A stretch of 58,500 nucleotides of DNA from Bog-756 sp050014755 (GCA_050014755.1 JBEKCS010000019.1:1-58500), one strand, 5' to 3'. Shown: positions 7,454 through 15,852, counted from the stretch's first letter. Translations and numbers: made by a program. The notes: generated from the sequence alone by a model not told the origin.

Positions 7454-7481
7454 CGCCGGAGCCTCGGGGGCCATGTCGACC

Positions 7482-8480
7482 TCACGAGGGATCCCCGGCC
7501 CCGACGGCCGCTACGGCCGGGGCCGGTTCGACCAGCCCGGTTCCGCCTCCGGGATCCCCGTCGTCGGCCCCGGTGACCTCGCGACGGTGGTCGGAGAGTC
7601 CGTGGTGGAACCACAGCGCGGTCGACCACACCAGGGTCGCGCCGATCACGTGGAACCAGACCAGGACCACGGGGAGGTGGGTGAAGTACTGGGTGTAGCC
7701 GATGATCCCCTGGATCACCATGGCCCCGATGAGGATCCGGCCCGACTCCTGGACCCGGGCCGGGGCGTTCGACTTCCACAGCAGCCACAGCAGGGCGAGC
7801 AGCACGGCCCCGGTGACCAGGACCGTCTCCGCGTGGATGCGGGCCATGTCGGCCAGGGGGATGGGTACCCGCTTGGCTCCTTTGCCGCCGGCATGGGGGC
7901 CGGCACCGGTGGTCGCGGTACCTGCGGCGATGGCCAGGACCAGGAGGACCAGGTAGACCCGGCTCGTCACCAGGACCCGGCGGGTGACCACGAGCGTGCC
8001 GCGCCCGGGCCCGTGGGCGGCCCGGAGGGTGAGTACGACGCTCACCGTCAGGAGGGCGATCCCCACCATGAAGTGGGTCATCACCACATAGGCGTTGAGC
8101 TTGGAATAGACGACTGCGGCCCCGAGGACGGACTCGCCCAGGATGCCGAGGATGAGTCCACCGGACAGCCACCGGAGGTCACGTCGGGACGGGGTCCGGA
8201 ACATCGATGCCACCCAGGTCACCCCGCAGGCGACGACCAGGAGGACGACGACCATCCGGTTGCCGAATTCCACGATGGGGTGGATGGCGAGCGGCGGGGT
8301 CAGTCGCCGGTGGGAGCACGTCGGCCAGTCGGGGCAGCCCAGTCCGGAATCCGACAGCCGGACGGCGGCGCCGGTGGCCACATTGAGGGCGATCGTGGCC
8401 AGGGAGATCCAGCACAGGAGGAGGAAGCCGCGGGGGCTGATTCGCAGGGTGGGCACCGCCCACCGATGGTATCGGGCCAC
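7482..8480 (-). CDS. ctaA: Heme A synthase, CtaA/Cox15 family
   Basis: An integral membrane enzyme that oxidises the heme O C8 methyl group to make heme A for cytochrome aa3 oxidase. About 332 residues from GTG 8480 (GTG 8456 also possible; the in-frame ATG at 8630 would overlap the divergent ctaB). The sequence shows A-T-G-A-A-V-R-L-S-D-S-G-L-G-C-P-D-W-P in the first loop, conserved histidines in I-H-P-I-V-E-F-G-N-R and in the second half (R-I-H-A-E, F-H-V-I-G), and about eight hydrophobic helices. The cysteine in L-G-C-P-D-W-P-T-C suits the actinobacterial loop. Divergent from ctaB, the enzyme before it in the pathway. Confidence 0.92.
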   Translation of the reverse strand: MARYHRWAVPTLRISPRGFLLLCWISLATIALNVATGAAVRLSDSGLGCPDWPTCSHRRLTPPLAIHPIVEFGNRMVVVLLVVACGVTWVASMFRTPSRRDLRWLSGGLILGILGESVLGAAVVYSKLNAYVVMTHFMVGIALLTVSVVLTLRAAHGPGRGTLVVTRRVLVTSRVYLVLLVLAIAAGTATTGAGPHAGGKGAKRVPIPLADMARIHAETVLVTGAVLLALLWLLWKSNAPARVQESGRILIGAMVIQGIIGYTQYFTHLPVVLVWFHVIGATLVWSTALWFHHGLSDHRREVTGADDGDPGGGTGLVEPAPAVAAVGAGDPS

Positions 8481-8597
8481 CCGGTTCCCGGTCTCACCGT
8501 GTCGCCGGCGCTCCCGGGGGCGCGGAGGCACGGCTGCGGCGCCGCTCCGGCGGGTTCCGATGGGACCATTTGAACCGTTGGGAGTAGTCTGGAAGAG

Positions 8598-9503
8598 ATG
8601 TCCGTCCCTGCCGTGGCCCTTCCCGGCCACCTCTCCCTGGTGTCACGCGTCGGCGCTTACGTGGCGCTGACCAAGCCGCGGATCATCGAGCTCCTGCTCA
8701 TCACCACCCTGCCGACCATGATCCTGGCCAAGCACGGGTTGCCGGGCGTCTGGCTGATGATCGCCACGCTGGTGGGCGGTGCGCTGGCAGCCGGGGGAGC
8801 CAACGCCGTCAACATGTACGTCGACCGGGACATCGACAAGCTGATGCAACGGACCCGCAAACGACCGCTGGTCACCGGGGTGATCGCTCCCCGCAATGCG
8901 CTGATCTTCGCCGTCACCCTCGAGGTGGTGGCCTTCGCCGAGCTGTGGGCGTGGGTCAACCTGCTCTCCGCCGTGCTGGCCGTGACGGCCACGCTGTTCT
9001 ACGTGTTCGTCTACACGCTCTGGCTCAAGCGGACCAGCAAGCAGAACATCGTGATCGGCGGCGCGGCCGGTGCCATGCCGGTGCTGGTGGGGTGGGCTGC
9101 GGTGACCGACTCGCTGGCCTGGGCTCCCCTGGTGCTGTTCGCCATCATCTTCACGTGGACCCCGCCCCACTTCTGGGCACTGGCCGTCAAGTACCGCGAC
9201 GACTACGAGGCGGCCAGCGTCCCCATGATGCCGGTGGTGGCCAGCTTCCGGCGGACGGCCATCGAGATCCTCGTCTATACGGTCGTGATGGTCGGACTCA
9301 CCCTGGCCCTCGCTCCCGTGGCCCATCTCGGGATGCTGTACGTGGCGGCGGCGGCCGTCCTCGGCGCCGGCTTCATCGCCTTCGCCATCCGTCTGTGGGC
9401 ACAGGCCACGCCGAAGGCGTCGATGCAACTGTTCAGTTACTCGATCACCTACCTGACGCTGCTGTTCGTCGTGATGGCGGTCGACGTCTTCGTCACGCAT
9501 TGA
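8598..9503 (+). CDS. ctaB: Protoheme IX farnesyltransferase (heme O synthase)
   Basis: A 301-residue UbiA-family membrane prenyltransferase that adds farnesyl diphosphate to protoheme to give heme O, the substrate of CtaA. The first aspartate-rich motif N-M-Y-V-D-R-D-I-D starts near residue 72 and the second, Y-R-D-D-Y-E, near residue 199; both bind Mg-diphosphate. T-K-P-R-I-I-E near residue 28 and the T-W-T-P-P-H-F-W-A-L segment are typical of CtaB. Nine or so hydrophobic helices. The ATG at 8598 has GGAAGAG just upstream. It overlaps the next gene (thioredoxin-like) at its stop, suggesting co-transcription for cytochrome c oxidase assembly. Confidence 0.95.
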   Translation: MSVPAVALPGHLSLVSRVGAYVALTKPRIIELLLITTLPTMILAKHGLPGVWLMIATLVGGALAAGGANAVNMYVDRDIDKLMQRTRKRPLVTGVIAPRNALIFAVTLEVVAFAELWAWVNLLSAVLAVTATLFYVFVYTLWLKRTSKQNIVIGGAAGAMPVLVGWAAVTDSLAWAPLVLFAIIFTWTPPHFWALAVKYRDDYEAASVPMMPVVASFRRTAIEILVYTVVMVGLTLALAPVAHLGMLYVAAAAVLGAGFIAFAIRLWAQATPKASMQLFSYSITYLTLLFVVMAVDVFVTH

Positions 9504-10138
9504 CGGCGGTGCCGGACGCCCCGGGCGACGACGGGGCCGACCCGGGAATACCCGCGGCCCGTCCGGCCCCCCGGCCGCCCCGCCGGCTGCGGGCCTTCCT
9601 GATCGGCGTGGTCCTGGCCGCCGTCCTGGCGCTCGTGCTGTTCGTCGGTCTCGGTACCACTTCGAACAGCGGATCCGGAACGGGCGGGGTCGTACCGGTG
9701 GGGTCGAAAGCGCCGAACTTCACACTGCCGTCGGTGGTCGGCGGTGCCCCGGTGACGCTCGACAGGCTGGGGGTGGATCGCCACCACCCGGTGATCCTCA
9801 ACTTCTTCGCTTCGTGGTGCATCCCTTGCCGCCAGGAGACCCCGATGCTGGCCGCCACCGCTCGGGCCGAGCAGGCGAAGGGCTCGGTGCTCCAGTTCAT
9901 CGGGGTCGACAGCGCCGACCCGCCGGCCGATGCGGTGCCCTTCATCCGGTCCGCGGGCATCACCTATCCGGTCGCCCAGGACGCTGTCCTGCGGGTGACC
10001 GGCAATGTCTACGGCTTGGACGGCGATCCCCAGACCTTCTTCATCAACTGGAACGGCGTGGTGGTCGGGCACAAAGAGGGCCCGCTCACCCGACCGGAGC
10101 TGGACACCTGGATCCACCGGCTGGTCGGCGGAAGCTGA
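9500..10138 (+). CDS. Membrane-anchored TlpA/ResA-like thioredoxin
   Basis: About 212 residues from TTG 9500, which overlaps the ctaB stop as TTGA; GTG 9509 is an alternative. A short proline/arginine-rich cytoplasmic tail precedes one transmembrane helix (about residues 33-52), so the thioredoxin domain faces outside. The domain has G-S-K-A-P-N-F-T-L-P, then F-F-A-S-W-C-I-P-C-R with redox cysteines at about residues 107 and 110, and a conserved D-G-D-P-Q-T-F-F-I near the cis-proline position. TlpA/ResA proteins reduce apocytochrome c or CuA-site cysteines; the ctaB link suggests cytochrome oxidase maturation, which is inference. Confidence 0.85.
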   Translation: MTAVPDAPGDDGADPGIPAARPAPRPPRRLRAFLIGVVLAAVLALVLFVGLGTTSNSGSGTGGVVPVGSKAPNFTLPSVVGGAPVTLDRLGVDRHHPVILNFFASWCIPCRQETPMLAATARAEQAKGSVLQFIGVDSADPPADAVPFIRSAGITYPVAQDAVLRVTGNVYGLDGDPQTFFINWNGVVVGHKEGPLTRPELDTWIHRLVGGS

Positions 10139-10165
10139 GTTCGTCGCCCGCGCGGCGCGGGCTCC

Positions 10166-10906
10166 CTACTCCCAGCGGAAGAGGGCGCCGGCGATGATCG
10201 GCGCGCCGACAGCCCACAGCCCCAGCACGACCCAGTCGCGTGCCGCCACCGGTGTGCCGTTGCCGAGGGCACCGTGAAGTGCCTCGGACAGCGCGGCGGC
10301 CGGCAGCGCCCTCGACAGCGCGGCGAGCCAGGAGGGCAGCTTGGACAGGGGGATCAGCATCCCGCCCAGCAGGAGCAGCACCACGAAGAGCGCGTTGACC
10401 ACCGCCAGGTTCACCAGCGGCTTGAGGGTGCCGGCCAGCGCCAGGCCGATGCCGCCGAACGCCACGGTGCCGAGGACCATGGCGGCCAGCGCCTCGCCCA
10501 CCAGCGCGCCCGTCCCGCCCGTCCCCCCGGGGCTCCACCCGAGCGCGTAGCCGACGCCCACCAGCACGGCGGCCTGGAGGACCTCGACGGCGATGATGGC
10601 CAGGATCTTGGCCGACAGGAGCCGGGGCCGCCCGAGCGGCGTCGACCCCAGGCGCTTCAGTACGCCGTACCCGCGCTCGAAGCCGGTGCCGATGGACAGG
10701 GCGGTCATCGAGGTCGACATGACGGCGAGGGCCAGGATGCCCGGAACGAGGAAGTCGACCGGGTGCGGGGTGCCGGTGGGAAGGACGTGCACCGCCGAGA
10801 AGAAGAGGAGGAACACCACGGGGATCCCGAGCGTCAGGAAGAGGGTCTCACCGTTGGTGAAGAGCATGGTCACCTCGGCCCGGAGCTGGGCCACCAGGGG
10901 ACCCAT
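10166..10906 (-). CDS. ABC-2 type transporter permease
   Basis: A 246-residue membrane protein with about six hydrophobic helices and the ABC-2 layout: an amphipathic start (L-V-A-Q-L-R-A-E-V-T-M-L), helix, V-D-F-L-V-P-G-I-L-A-L-A-V-M, then G-x-G-F-E-R-G-Y-G-V-L-K-R-L-G-S-T-P, the usual cytoplasmic coupling loop. The ATG at 10906 shares one base with the stop of the ATPase gene (TGATG), so the two are coupled. It probably exports a drug, lipid or polymer; substrate unknown. It converges on the thioredoxin gene with a 27-bp gap. Confidence 0.88.
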   Translation of the reverse strand: MGPLVAQLRAEVTMLFTNGETLFLTLGIPVVFLLFFSAVHVLPTGTPHPVDFLVPGILALAVMSTSMTALSIGTGFERGYGVLKRLGSTPLGRPRLLSAKILAIIAVEVLQAAVLVGVGYALGWSPGGTGGTGALVGEALAAMVLGTVAFGGIGLALAGTLKPLVNLAVVNALFVVLLLLGGMLIPLSKLPSWLAALSRALPAAALSEALHGALGNGTPVAARDWVVLGLWAVGAPIIAGALFRWE

Positions 10907-11961
10907 CAGTGCCGCCCCCGCGCCCGGCCGCGGCGTCCCCGCGGCGCGTCGGCTCCGGGCCCGGGCTCGGGTGCTTCCCGGGCACCGGTGATGGCCAGGT
11001 AGGCCTCCTCGAGGGACCGGCCGGTGCGCAGGTCGCCGAGGGCGAGGTCCCGCTCGGCCAGCCATCCGGCCAGGGCGGCCACCACGGCCGGGGTCCCGGT
11101 GCCCGCGGGTAGGTGCAGTCGGTAGGCGCCAGCTCCCTCCTCGACGACGGTGGCTCCGGGGGCGACGGCGTCGGCCAGGGCCGCGGTGTCGATGCCGGGG
11201 TCGGTGGAGAACCGCACCGACCCGTCGGCGGTGCCCGCGGCCAGCCCGGCCGGCGTCCCCTCGGCCAGCAGACGCCCGTGGTCGATGATGACCACCCGGT
11301 CCGCCACCCGTTCGGCCTCGGCCAGCTCGTGGGTGGTCAGGAGGACGCAGAGTCCCCTGTCGCGCTGGGCACTGATGATGTCGCGGACCACGATCCGGCC
11401 TTCGGGGTCGACGCCGGCGGTCGGCTCGTCGAGAAAGAGCACGTCCGGGCGGCCCACGAGAGCCAGGGCGAGCGACAGCCGCTGCTGCTCGCCTCCGGAG
11501 AGGCGGCGCCACGGCGTGCGCCGGACGCGGCCGAGGCCGACCAGGTCCAGGAGGGCGTCGGGGTCCTGGGGGTCGTCGTAGTACGCGGCGAACAGGTGGA
11601 GCACCTGTGCCGGCCCGAGCATGGGGTACACCCCGCCGTTCTGGAGCATGACGCCGATCCTCGGGACGAGGGCCGCGTGGTCGCTCCCGGGGTCGAGCCC
11701 GAGGACCCGCACGGTGCCGGAGGCCACGGGCCGGTAGCCCTCGAGGGCCTCGACGGTGCTCGTCTTGCCGGCCCCGTTCGGACCGAGCAGGGCGAGCACC
11801 TCGCCGTGGCGTGCGGTGAAGGAGAGCCGGTCGACGGCGAGCGTGTCGCCGTAGCGGACGACCATGGCGTCGCAGTCGACGGCCACCGCGCCTGCAGCGG
11901 GGGCCGCGGCATCGGGCCGGCGGTGTGCGCCACGGTCGTGCGCGTTGTCGGCGTGGTCCAC
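10906..11961 (-). CDS. ABC transporter ATP-binding protein (ABC-2/DrrA type)
   Basis: A 351-residue ATPase partner of the downstream permease. Walker A G-P-N-G-A-G-K-T is at residues 60-67, Q-loop in V-M-L-Q-N near 107, signature L-S-G-G-E-Q-Q-R at 154-161, Walker B V-L-F-L-D-E-P at 174-180 and the switch histidine in T-T-H-E-L-A. The C-terminal extension of some 100 residues ending in the S-L-E-E-A-Y-L-A-I-T-G motif is usual for DrrA-like exporters. The final arginine/glycine-rich tail and histidine-rich N-terminus look poorly conserved. Divergent from serS, 27 bp apart. Confidence 0.9.
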   Translation of the reverse strand: MDHADNAHDRGAHRRPDAAAPAAGAVAVDCDAMVVRYGDTLAVDRLSFTARHGEVLALLGPNGAGKTSTVEALEGYRPVASGTVRVLGLDPGSDHAALVPRIGVMLQNGGVYPMLGPAQVLHLFAAYYDDPQDPDALLDLVGLGRVRRTPWRRLSGGEQQRLSLALALVGRPDVLFLDEPTAGVDPEGRIVVRDIISAQRDRGLCVLLTTHELAEAERVADRVVIIDHGRLLAEGTPAGLAAGTADGSVRFSTDPGIDTAALADAVAPGATVVEEGAGAYRLHLPAGTGTPAVVAALAGWLAERDLALGDLRTGRSLEEAYLAITGAREAPEPGPGADAPRGRRGRARGRH

Positions 11962-11988
11962 GGGTCGTCACGCTACCGTTGTGCCGAC

Positions 11989-13275
11989 ATGATCGATATC
12001 AGACTGGTCCGAGACGACACCGACGCGGTCAAGGCCGCACTGTCCCGCCGGGGGGTCGACCCCGGGGAGATCGACCGCCTGGTCGCGCTCGACGCGGCGT
12101 CGCGGTCGGCCATCGGGGCCCGGGACGAGGTACGGGCCGAGGTGAAGGCGCTGTCCAAGCAGGTGGGCGAGGCCCGCCGGGCCGGCGACACCGGGCTGGC
12201 CGAACGGCTGGCCGACGACAGCCGGGCCGCCGGCGACCGGGAGCGCGAGCTCAACACCGTGGCCGACCACGCCGCAGAGGAGGTCCGTCGGGCCCTCCTG
12301 TTCCTTCCCAACCTTCCCGGGCCCGACACCCCCGACGGCACCGGTGCCGACGACAACGTGGTGGTCCGCACGTGGCCCGACGTCGACCCGACCTATACCG
12401 AGGCCCAGCGGGTCCCCCACTGGGAGATCGGCACCGAGCTGGGCCTGCTCGACATGGAACGGGGGGCCAAGCTCTCCGGGTCGATGTTCCCCCTCTACCG
12501 GGGATACGGGGCGAGGCTGCTGCGAGCACTCAGCTCGTTCGCCCTCGACAGCCACGCCGACGAGTTCGAGGAGGTGCGGCCGCCGACCCTGGTGCTGACG
12601 GCGACAATGGTCTCGACCGGCCACCTCCCGAAGTTCGAGGAGGAGGCCTACCACCTGGAACGGGACGACCTGTGGGCCATCCCGACCGCCGAGGTGCCCC
12701 TCACGTCGATGTGGCGGGGCGACGTGCTGGAGGAGGCCGACCTGCCCCTCAAGCTGACCGCCGGCACCGCCTGCTACCGCCGCGAGGCCGGCGCGGCCGG
12801 GCGCGACACCCGGGGGCTGCTCCGGGTCCACGAGTTCGACAAGGTCGAGCTGTTCGCCTACGCCACGCCAGACGAGGCGCCCGCGCTGCTCGACGCCATG
12901 GTGGCCCGGGCCGAGGCGCTCCTGCGCCAGCTCGGGCTCCAGTACCGGGTGCTCGACCTGTGCGCCGGTGACATGGGCATCTCGGCATCCCGGACGTACG
13001 ACCTCGAGGTGTACTCGCCCGGCGTCGACCAGTGGCTCGAGGTGTCGTCGGTCAGCTGGTGCACCGACTACCAGGCACGTCGGGCCAACATCCGGTACCG
13101 GCCGACCGCCGGAGGCACCCCCGCCTTCGTCCACACCCTCAACGGTTCGGCGCTGGCATGGGCCCGGATCTGGGCGGCCATCGTCGAGACGGGGCGACGG
13201 CCGGACGGCTCGGTGGTCCTGCCCGAGGTGCTCGCCCCCTACCTACGGGGCGAGACGGTCATCCCGGCCCGATAG
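11989..13275 (+). CDS. serS: Seryl-tRNA synthetase
   Basis: A 428-residue class II synthetase that charges tRNA-Ser. An N-terminal antiparallel coiled-coil arm (about residues 28-105, rich in E-V-K-A-L-S-K-Q-V and R-E-L-N-T-V) contacts the tRNA long variable arm. Motif 2 (T-A-C-Y-R-R-E-A-G, then R-V-H-E-F) is near residues 260-285 and motif 3 (N-G-S-A-L-A-W-A-R) near 384-392. I-P-T-A-E-V-P-L-T is the serine-binding segment. ATG 11989 is chosen because M-I-D-I-R-L-V-R-D is the canonical start; the upstream open frame is a shadow of the ABC gene. A TACCGT hexamer lies 10 bp before the ATG, so the leader is probably very short. Confidence 0.96.
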   Translation: MIDIRLVRDDTDAVKAALSRRGVDPGEIDRLVALDAASRSAIGARDEVRAEVKALSKQVGEARRAGDTGLAERLADDSRAAGDRERELNTVADHAAEEVRRALLFLPNLPGPDTPDGTGADDNVVVRTWPDVDPTYTEAQRVPHWEIGTELGLLDMERGAKLSGSMFPLYRGYGARLLRALSSFALDSHADEFEEVRPPTLVLTATMVSTGHLPKFEEEAYHLERDDLWAIPTAEVPLTSMWRGDVLEEADLPLKLTAGTACYRREAGAAGRDTRGLLRVHEFDKVELFAYATPDEAPALLDAMVARAEALLRQLGLQYRVLDLCAGDMGISASRTYDLEVYSPGVDQWLEVSSVSWCTDYQARRANIRYRPTAGGTPAFVHTLNGSALAWARIWAAIVETGRRPDGSVVLPEVLAPYLRGETVIPAR

Positions 13276-13296
13276 CTGATCCGAGGTCGCCCCTGG

Positions 13297-14139
13297 TCAC
13301 TCGCGCTTGGCGTCGAAGCGGTAGCCGACACCGCGGATGGTGGTGATCAGCTTGGGGGAGGACGGGTCCTCCTCGATGTGGGTCCGCAGGCGCTTGATGT
13401 GGACGTCGAGGGTCTTGGTGTCGCCGAAGTAGTCCGAGCCCCAGATGCGGTCGATCAGCACGTCACGGGTCAACAGGCGCCCGGCGTTCTCCATGAGGAG
13501 CGACAGCAGCTCGAACTCCTTGCGACGGAGGTGGACCTCGTCGCCCCGGATGAACACCAGGTGGCGGTCGACGTCGACCTGGATGCCGCCGGCCTGAAGA
13601 ACCGATCCCGGCTCGGAGCGGCGCTCGGGGGAGCGCCCCCGGCGCGGCTCGCCGTCGTCGGCGGACTCGGAGGCCTCGCCCGCGGTACCGTCCTCGCCGC
13701 CGGCGTCGCCCTCCCCCGGGGTCCGGCGAAGGACGGCGCGCATCCGGGCGACCAGCTCGCGGAGCCGGTAGGGCTTGGTGACGTAGTCGTCCGCCCCGAC
13801 CTCGAGGCCGACCACGGTGTCGATCTCGGTGCCCTTGGCCGTGACCATGATGATCGGCACGGTCGAATGGGCCCGGATGGAGCGGCACACGTCGATGCCG
13901 GACAGACGGGGGAGCATCAGGTCGAGGAGGACCAGGTCGGGGTCGACCTCGGCGAACAGCCGCAGCGCCTCGGTGCCGTCGGTGGCCACGGTGACGGCGA
14001 AGCCCTCCCGGGCCAGGCCGACCACCAGGGCATCGATGAACGACTCGTCGTCCTCGGCCAGGAGAACCCGGGTCTGGGTCGGGACTTCGACCTCCGCCTT
14101 GCCGTTGCCGTCCTTGCTCACGCCATCACTCTTACCCAC
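13297..14139 (-). CDS. OmpR/PhoB-family response regulator (RegX3-like)
   Basis: About 280 residues. The receiver domain has the acidic pair in L-A-E-D-D-E, phosphoacceptor Asp in V-L-L-D-L-M-L-P-R (about residue 73), threonine in V-T-A-K-G and the lysine in V-T-K-P. The C-terminal winged helix has R-R-K-E-F-E-L-L, then D-V-H-I-K-R-L-R and T-I-R-G-V-G-Y-R-F. An unusually long, charged, low-complexity linker of some 45 residues joins the two domains. GTG 14139 has GGGGGAC six bases upstream; GTG 14121 is possible. It follows the kinase gene by 37 bp and is its likely partner. RegX3 homologues respond to phosphate limitation in mycobacteria. Confidence 0.9.
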   Translation of the reverse strand: MGKSDGVSKDGNGKAEVEVPTQTRVLLAEDDESFIDALVVGLAREGFAVTVATDGTEALRLFAEVDPDLVLLDLMLPRLSGIDVCRSIRAHSTVPIIMVTAKGTEIDTVVGLEVGADDYVTKPYRLRELVARMRAVLRRTPGEGDAGGEDGTAGEASESADDGEPRRGRSPERRSEPGSVLQAGGIQVDVDRHLVFIRGDEVHLRRKEFELLSLLMENAGRLLTRDVLIDRIWGSDYFGDTKTLDVHIKRLRTHIEEDPSSPKLITTIRGVGYRFDAKRE

Positions 14140-14176
14140 TCGACGTCCCCCGGCCACTCCGACCGGGATGCCAGGG

Positions 14177-15415
14177 TCACGCGGTGTACTCCGGCGGATT
14201 GGGGAGGACCAGAGTGAAGGTGGATCCCTCCCCCTCGCGCGAGTCGACCTCCACCCGGCCCTGGTGATTGCTGGCCACATGGCGGACGATGGACAGTCCG
14301 AGCCCGGTGCCTCCGGTCGAGCGGCTGCGGCCGTGGTCGACCCGGTAGAAGCGTTCGAAGATGCGCTCGAGGTCGCGGGTGGGGATGCCCACCCCGGTGT
14401 CGGACACCGAGAGGCGGATCTCCCCGTCGGCCTGGTGGCCGGAGACCCGCACCGAGCTGTCCTCGTAGGAGAAGGTGACAGCGTTCTCCAGGAGACTGTG
14501 GATGGCCGAGACCAACTGGCGGCGGTCGCCGACCACGTGGACCGGAGGGTCCGGCTCGTCCAGCTCGATGGTGATCCGGCGCTGCTCGGCGGCGCTGCGG
14601 ACCCGCTCGACCGCTTCGGCCATCACCAGGTTGATGTAGATCGGCTCGCGGGGCGGGGCCTCCTCGGACTCGATGCGGCTGAGATCGAGCAGGTCGTCGA
14701 TGATCCTGCTGACGCGGAAGGCCTCGGCGTGGATGCGGGATGCCAGGCGCTGGGCCACCTCGGGGTCGGGCTCGACGGTGAGGGTCTCGGCCAGCAGCCC
14801 GAGGGCGCCGATCGGGGTCTTCAGCTCGTGGCTGACGTTCGCCACGAAGTCGCGGCGGATCTCCTCCAGACGGCGGCGCTCGGAGACGTCCTCGATGATG
14901 GCGATCACCCCGAGCGGCCGGCGGCCGTCGTCGATGAGGCGGGTCCGCACGGTCAGGGTCTGGCGGGGGGGCCCGTAGAGGTCGAGGGTCCGCTCGGCCG
15001 AGCCCTCCTGCCAGGCGTTCTCGAGCAGCTCGGTGACGGCCTGGGCGGCGAGCGCGTCCCCGTGTCGGTTGTTCATGAGGGCCACGGCCCGGGCGTTGCG
15101 GAAGCCCACCTCGCCGTTCTCGTCACACACGATGACGCCCTGGGTGAGCGTGTCGAGGGCCCGGCGGAGCCGGATGGCGTCCGAGCTGGCCTCCGTGACC
15201 GCCTCGGCGGCGTCGCCGGCCACCTTCTCCAGGTGGCTGAGGACCGGCTCCATCCCGTGGTCGTCGGGTGCTTCGACCCCGAGCCGGTTGGAGAGCGCGG
15301 TCAGCCGCTGCTGCAGGCTGCGGCGCCCCGCCCGCCGCCCGGCCACGTTGGCGACGATCGCCACCACCACCACCGCCACGCCCAGGACGATGCATCCGAT
15401 CTCATAGGCCTTCAC
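14177..15415 (-). CDS. Sensor histidine kinase (SenX3-like)
   Basis: A 412-residue kinase with one N-terminal transmembrane helix (residues 7-25) and no sizeable extracellular loop, as in SenX3. A PAS domain spans about 85-175 (L-T-Q-G-V-I-V-C-D-E-N-G-E-V). The H-box F-V-A-N-V-S-H-E-L-K-T-P puts the phosphorylated histidine at 196; the N-box L-L-E-N-A-V-T-F-S, D-T-G-V-G-I and G-G-T-G-L-G-L-S complete a HATPase domain. With the downstream regulator it forms a SenX3/RegX3-type system. No phosphate-transport or phoU genes are next to it here. It is divergent from the secretion module, sharing a 119-bp promoter region. Confidence 0.9.
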   Translation of the reverse strand: MKAYEIGCIVLGVAVVVVAIVANVAGRRAGRRSLQQRLTALSNRLGVEAPDDHGMEPVLSHLEKVAGDAAEAVTEASSDAIRLRRALDTLTQGVIVCDENGEVGFRNARAVALMNNRHGDALAAQAVTELLENAWQEGSAERTLDLYGPPRQTLTVRTRLIDDGRRPLGVIAIIEDVSERRRLEEIRRDFVANVSHELKTPIGALGLLAETLTVEPDPEVAQRLASRIHAEAFRVSRIIDDLLDLSRIESEEAPPREPIYINLVMAEAVERVRSAAEQRRITIELDEPDPPVHVVGDRRQLVSAIHSLLENAVTFSYEDSSVRVSGHQADGEIRLSVSDTGVGIPTRDLERIFERFYRVDHGRSRSTGGTGLGLSIVRHVASNHQGRVEVDSREGEGSTFTLVLPNPPEYTA

Positions 15416-15470
15416 GGTCTAAGTGTGACAGGCCGCGGCGACAGTGGTGATCAGCCCTCTGCGGGCGTTC

Positions 15471-15510
15471 GAAAAGACATGAAAAATCGTGAAAAGTATT
15501 GAAATACTCT
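15471..15510. promoter_or_regulatory. Four A-rich repeats on an exact 10-bp period upstream of the secretion operon
   Basis: GAAAAGACAT, GAAAAATCGT, GAAAAGTATT and GAAATACTCT follow one another without gaps. Each starts GAAA, so the A-tracts fall on the same face of the helix. This is striking in a roughly 70% GC region. Direct repeats at about one helical turn suit binding by an OmpR-family regulator (one is encoded next door) or intrinsic DNA bending; both are inferences. Confidence 0.7.
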
Positions 15511-15527
15511 TTACCTGATCCTAGGGT
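15499..15527 (+). promoter_or_regulatory. Predicted sigma-70-type promoter for the secretion operon
   Basis: TTGAAA (15499-15504) and TAGGGT (15522-15527) are separated by 17 bp. The expected transcription start falls at about 15534-15535, on or next to the ATG at 15535, so the transcript would be leaderless. The -35 element overlaps the last two A-rich repeats. Confidence 0.6.
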
Positions 15528-15534
15528 CGTCGGC

Positions 15535-15852
15535 ATGACCTCCTCCGCGCTGATCGCTCTGGCCCACGTCCATCTCGTCGATGTCTCGATGACCCCCGAC
15601 CCGAGCCAGCTGCCGGGGGGCCAGGTGCTCCAGAAGCTGACCGACGGCATCGGCGGGTGGGCCCTCGCGCTGTCGTTGGTGGGCCTGCTCATCGGGGCGG
15701 CCATGTGGGCCCTCGGGGCCCACAGCCAGAACTACCAGCAGTCCTACAGCGGAAGGAAGGCGGTGCTGGTCTCCGGACTGGCCGCGCTGCTCGTCGGTGC
15801 GGGCCCGGCCATCGTGAACTTCTGCTTCTCGACCGGTCAGGGCGTGCACTGA
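15535..15852 (+). CDS. DUF6112-like small membrane protein of a type IV secretion module
   Basis: A 105-residue protein with a short N-terminal hydrophobic stretch (A-L-I-A-L-A-H-V), D-P-S-Q-L-P-G-G, one transmembrane helix (W-A-L-A-L-S-L-V-G-L-L-I-G-A-A), a polar G-A-H-S-Q-N-Y-Q-Q-S-Y loop and a second helix (A-A-L-L-V-G-A-G-P-A-I-V). The H-S-Q-N-Y-Q-Q loop and layout match the DUF6112 family of actinobacterial conjugation clusters. Two helices with a short polar loop are also the shape of VirB2/TrbC pilins, so it may be the pilin-like subunit; that is inference. ATG 15535 is preferred to the upstream ATG 15499, which overlaps the promoter. Confidence 0.75.
   Translation: MTSSALIALAHVHLVDVSMTPDPSQLPGGQVLQKLTDGIGGWALALSLVGLLIGAAMWALGAHSQNYQQSYSGRKAVLVSGLAALLVGAGPAIVNFCFSTGQGVH

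Noticed and set aside
7132..8172. A long open frame extending upstream of clpS through the heme A synthase gene
   Set aside because: The upstream text is arginine/proline-rich shadow of ctaA; only the last 105 codons are ClpS.
11113..13275. A 720-codon frame containing serS
   Set aside because: The first 290 codons are antisense to the ABC ATPase and look like shadow; serS starts at 11989.
15471..15510. The 10-bp repeats as a CRISPR array
   Set aside because: There are no spacers, units are too short and no cas genes are near.
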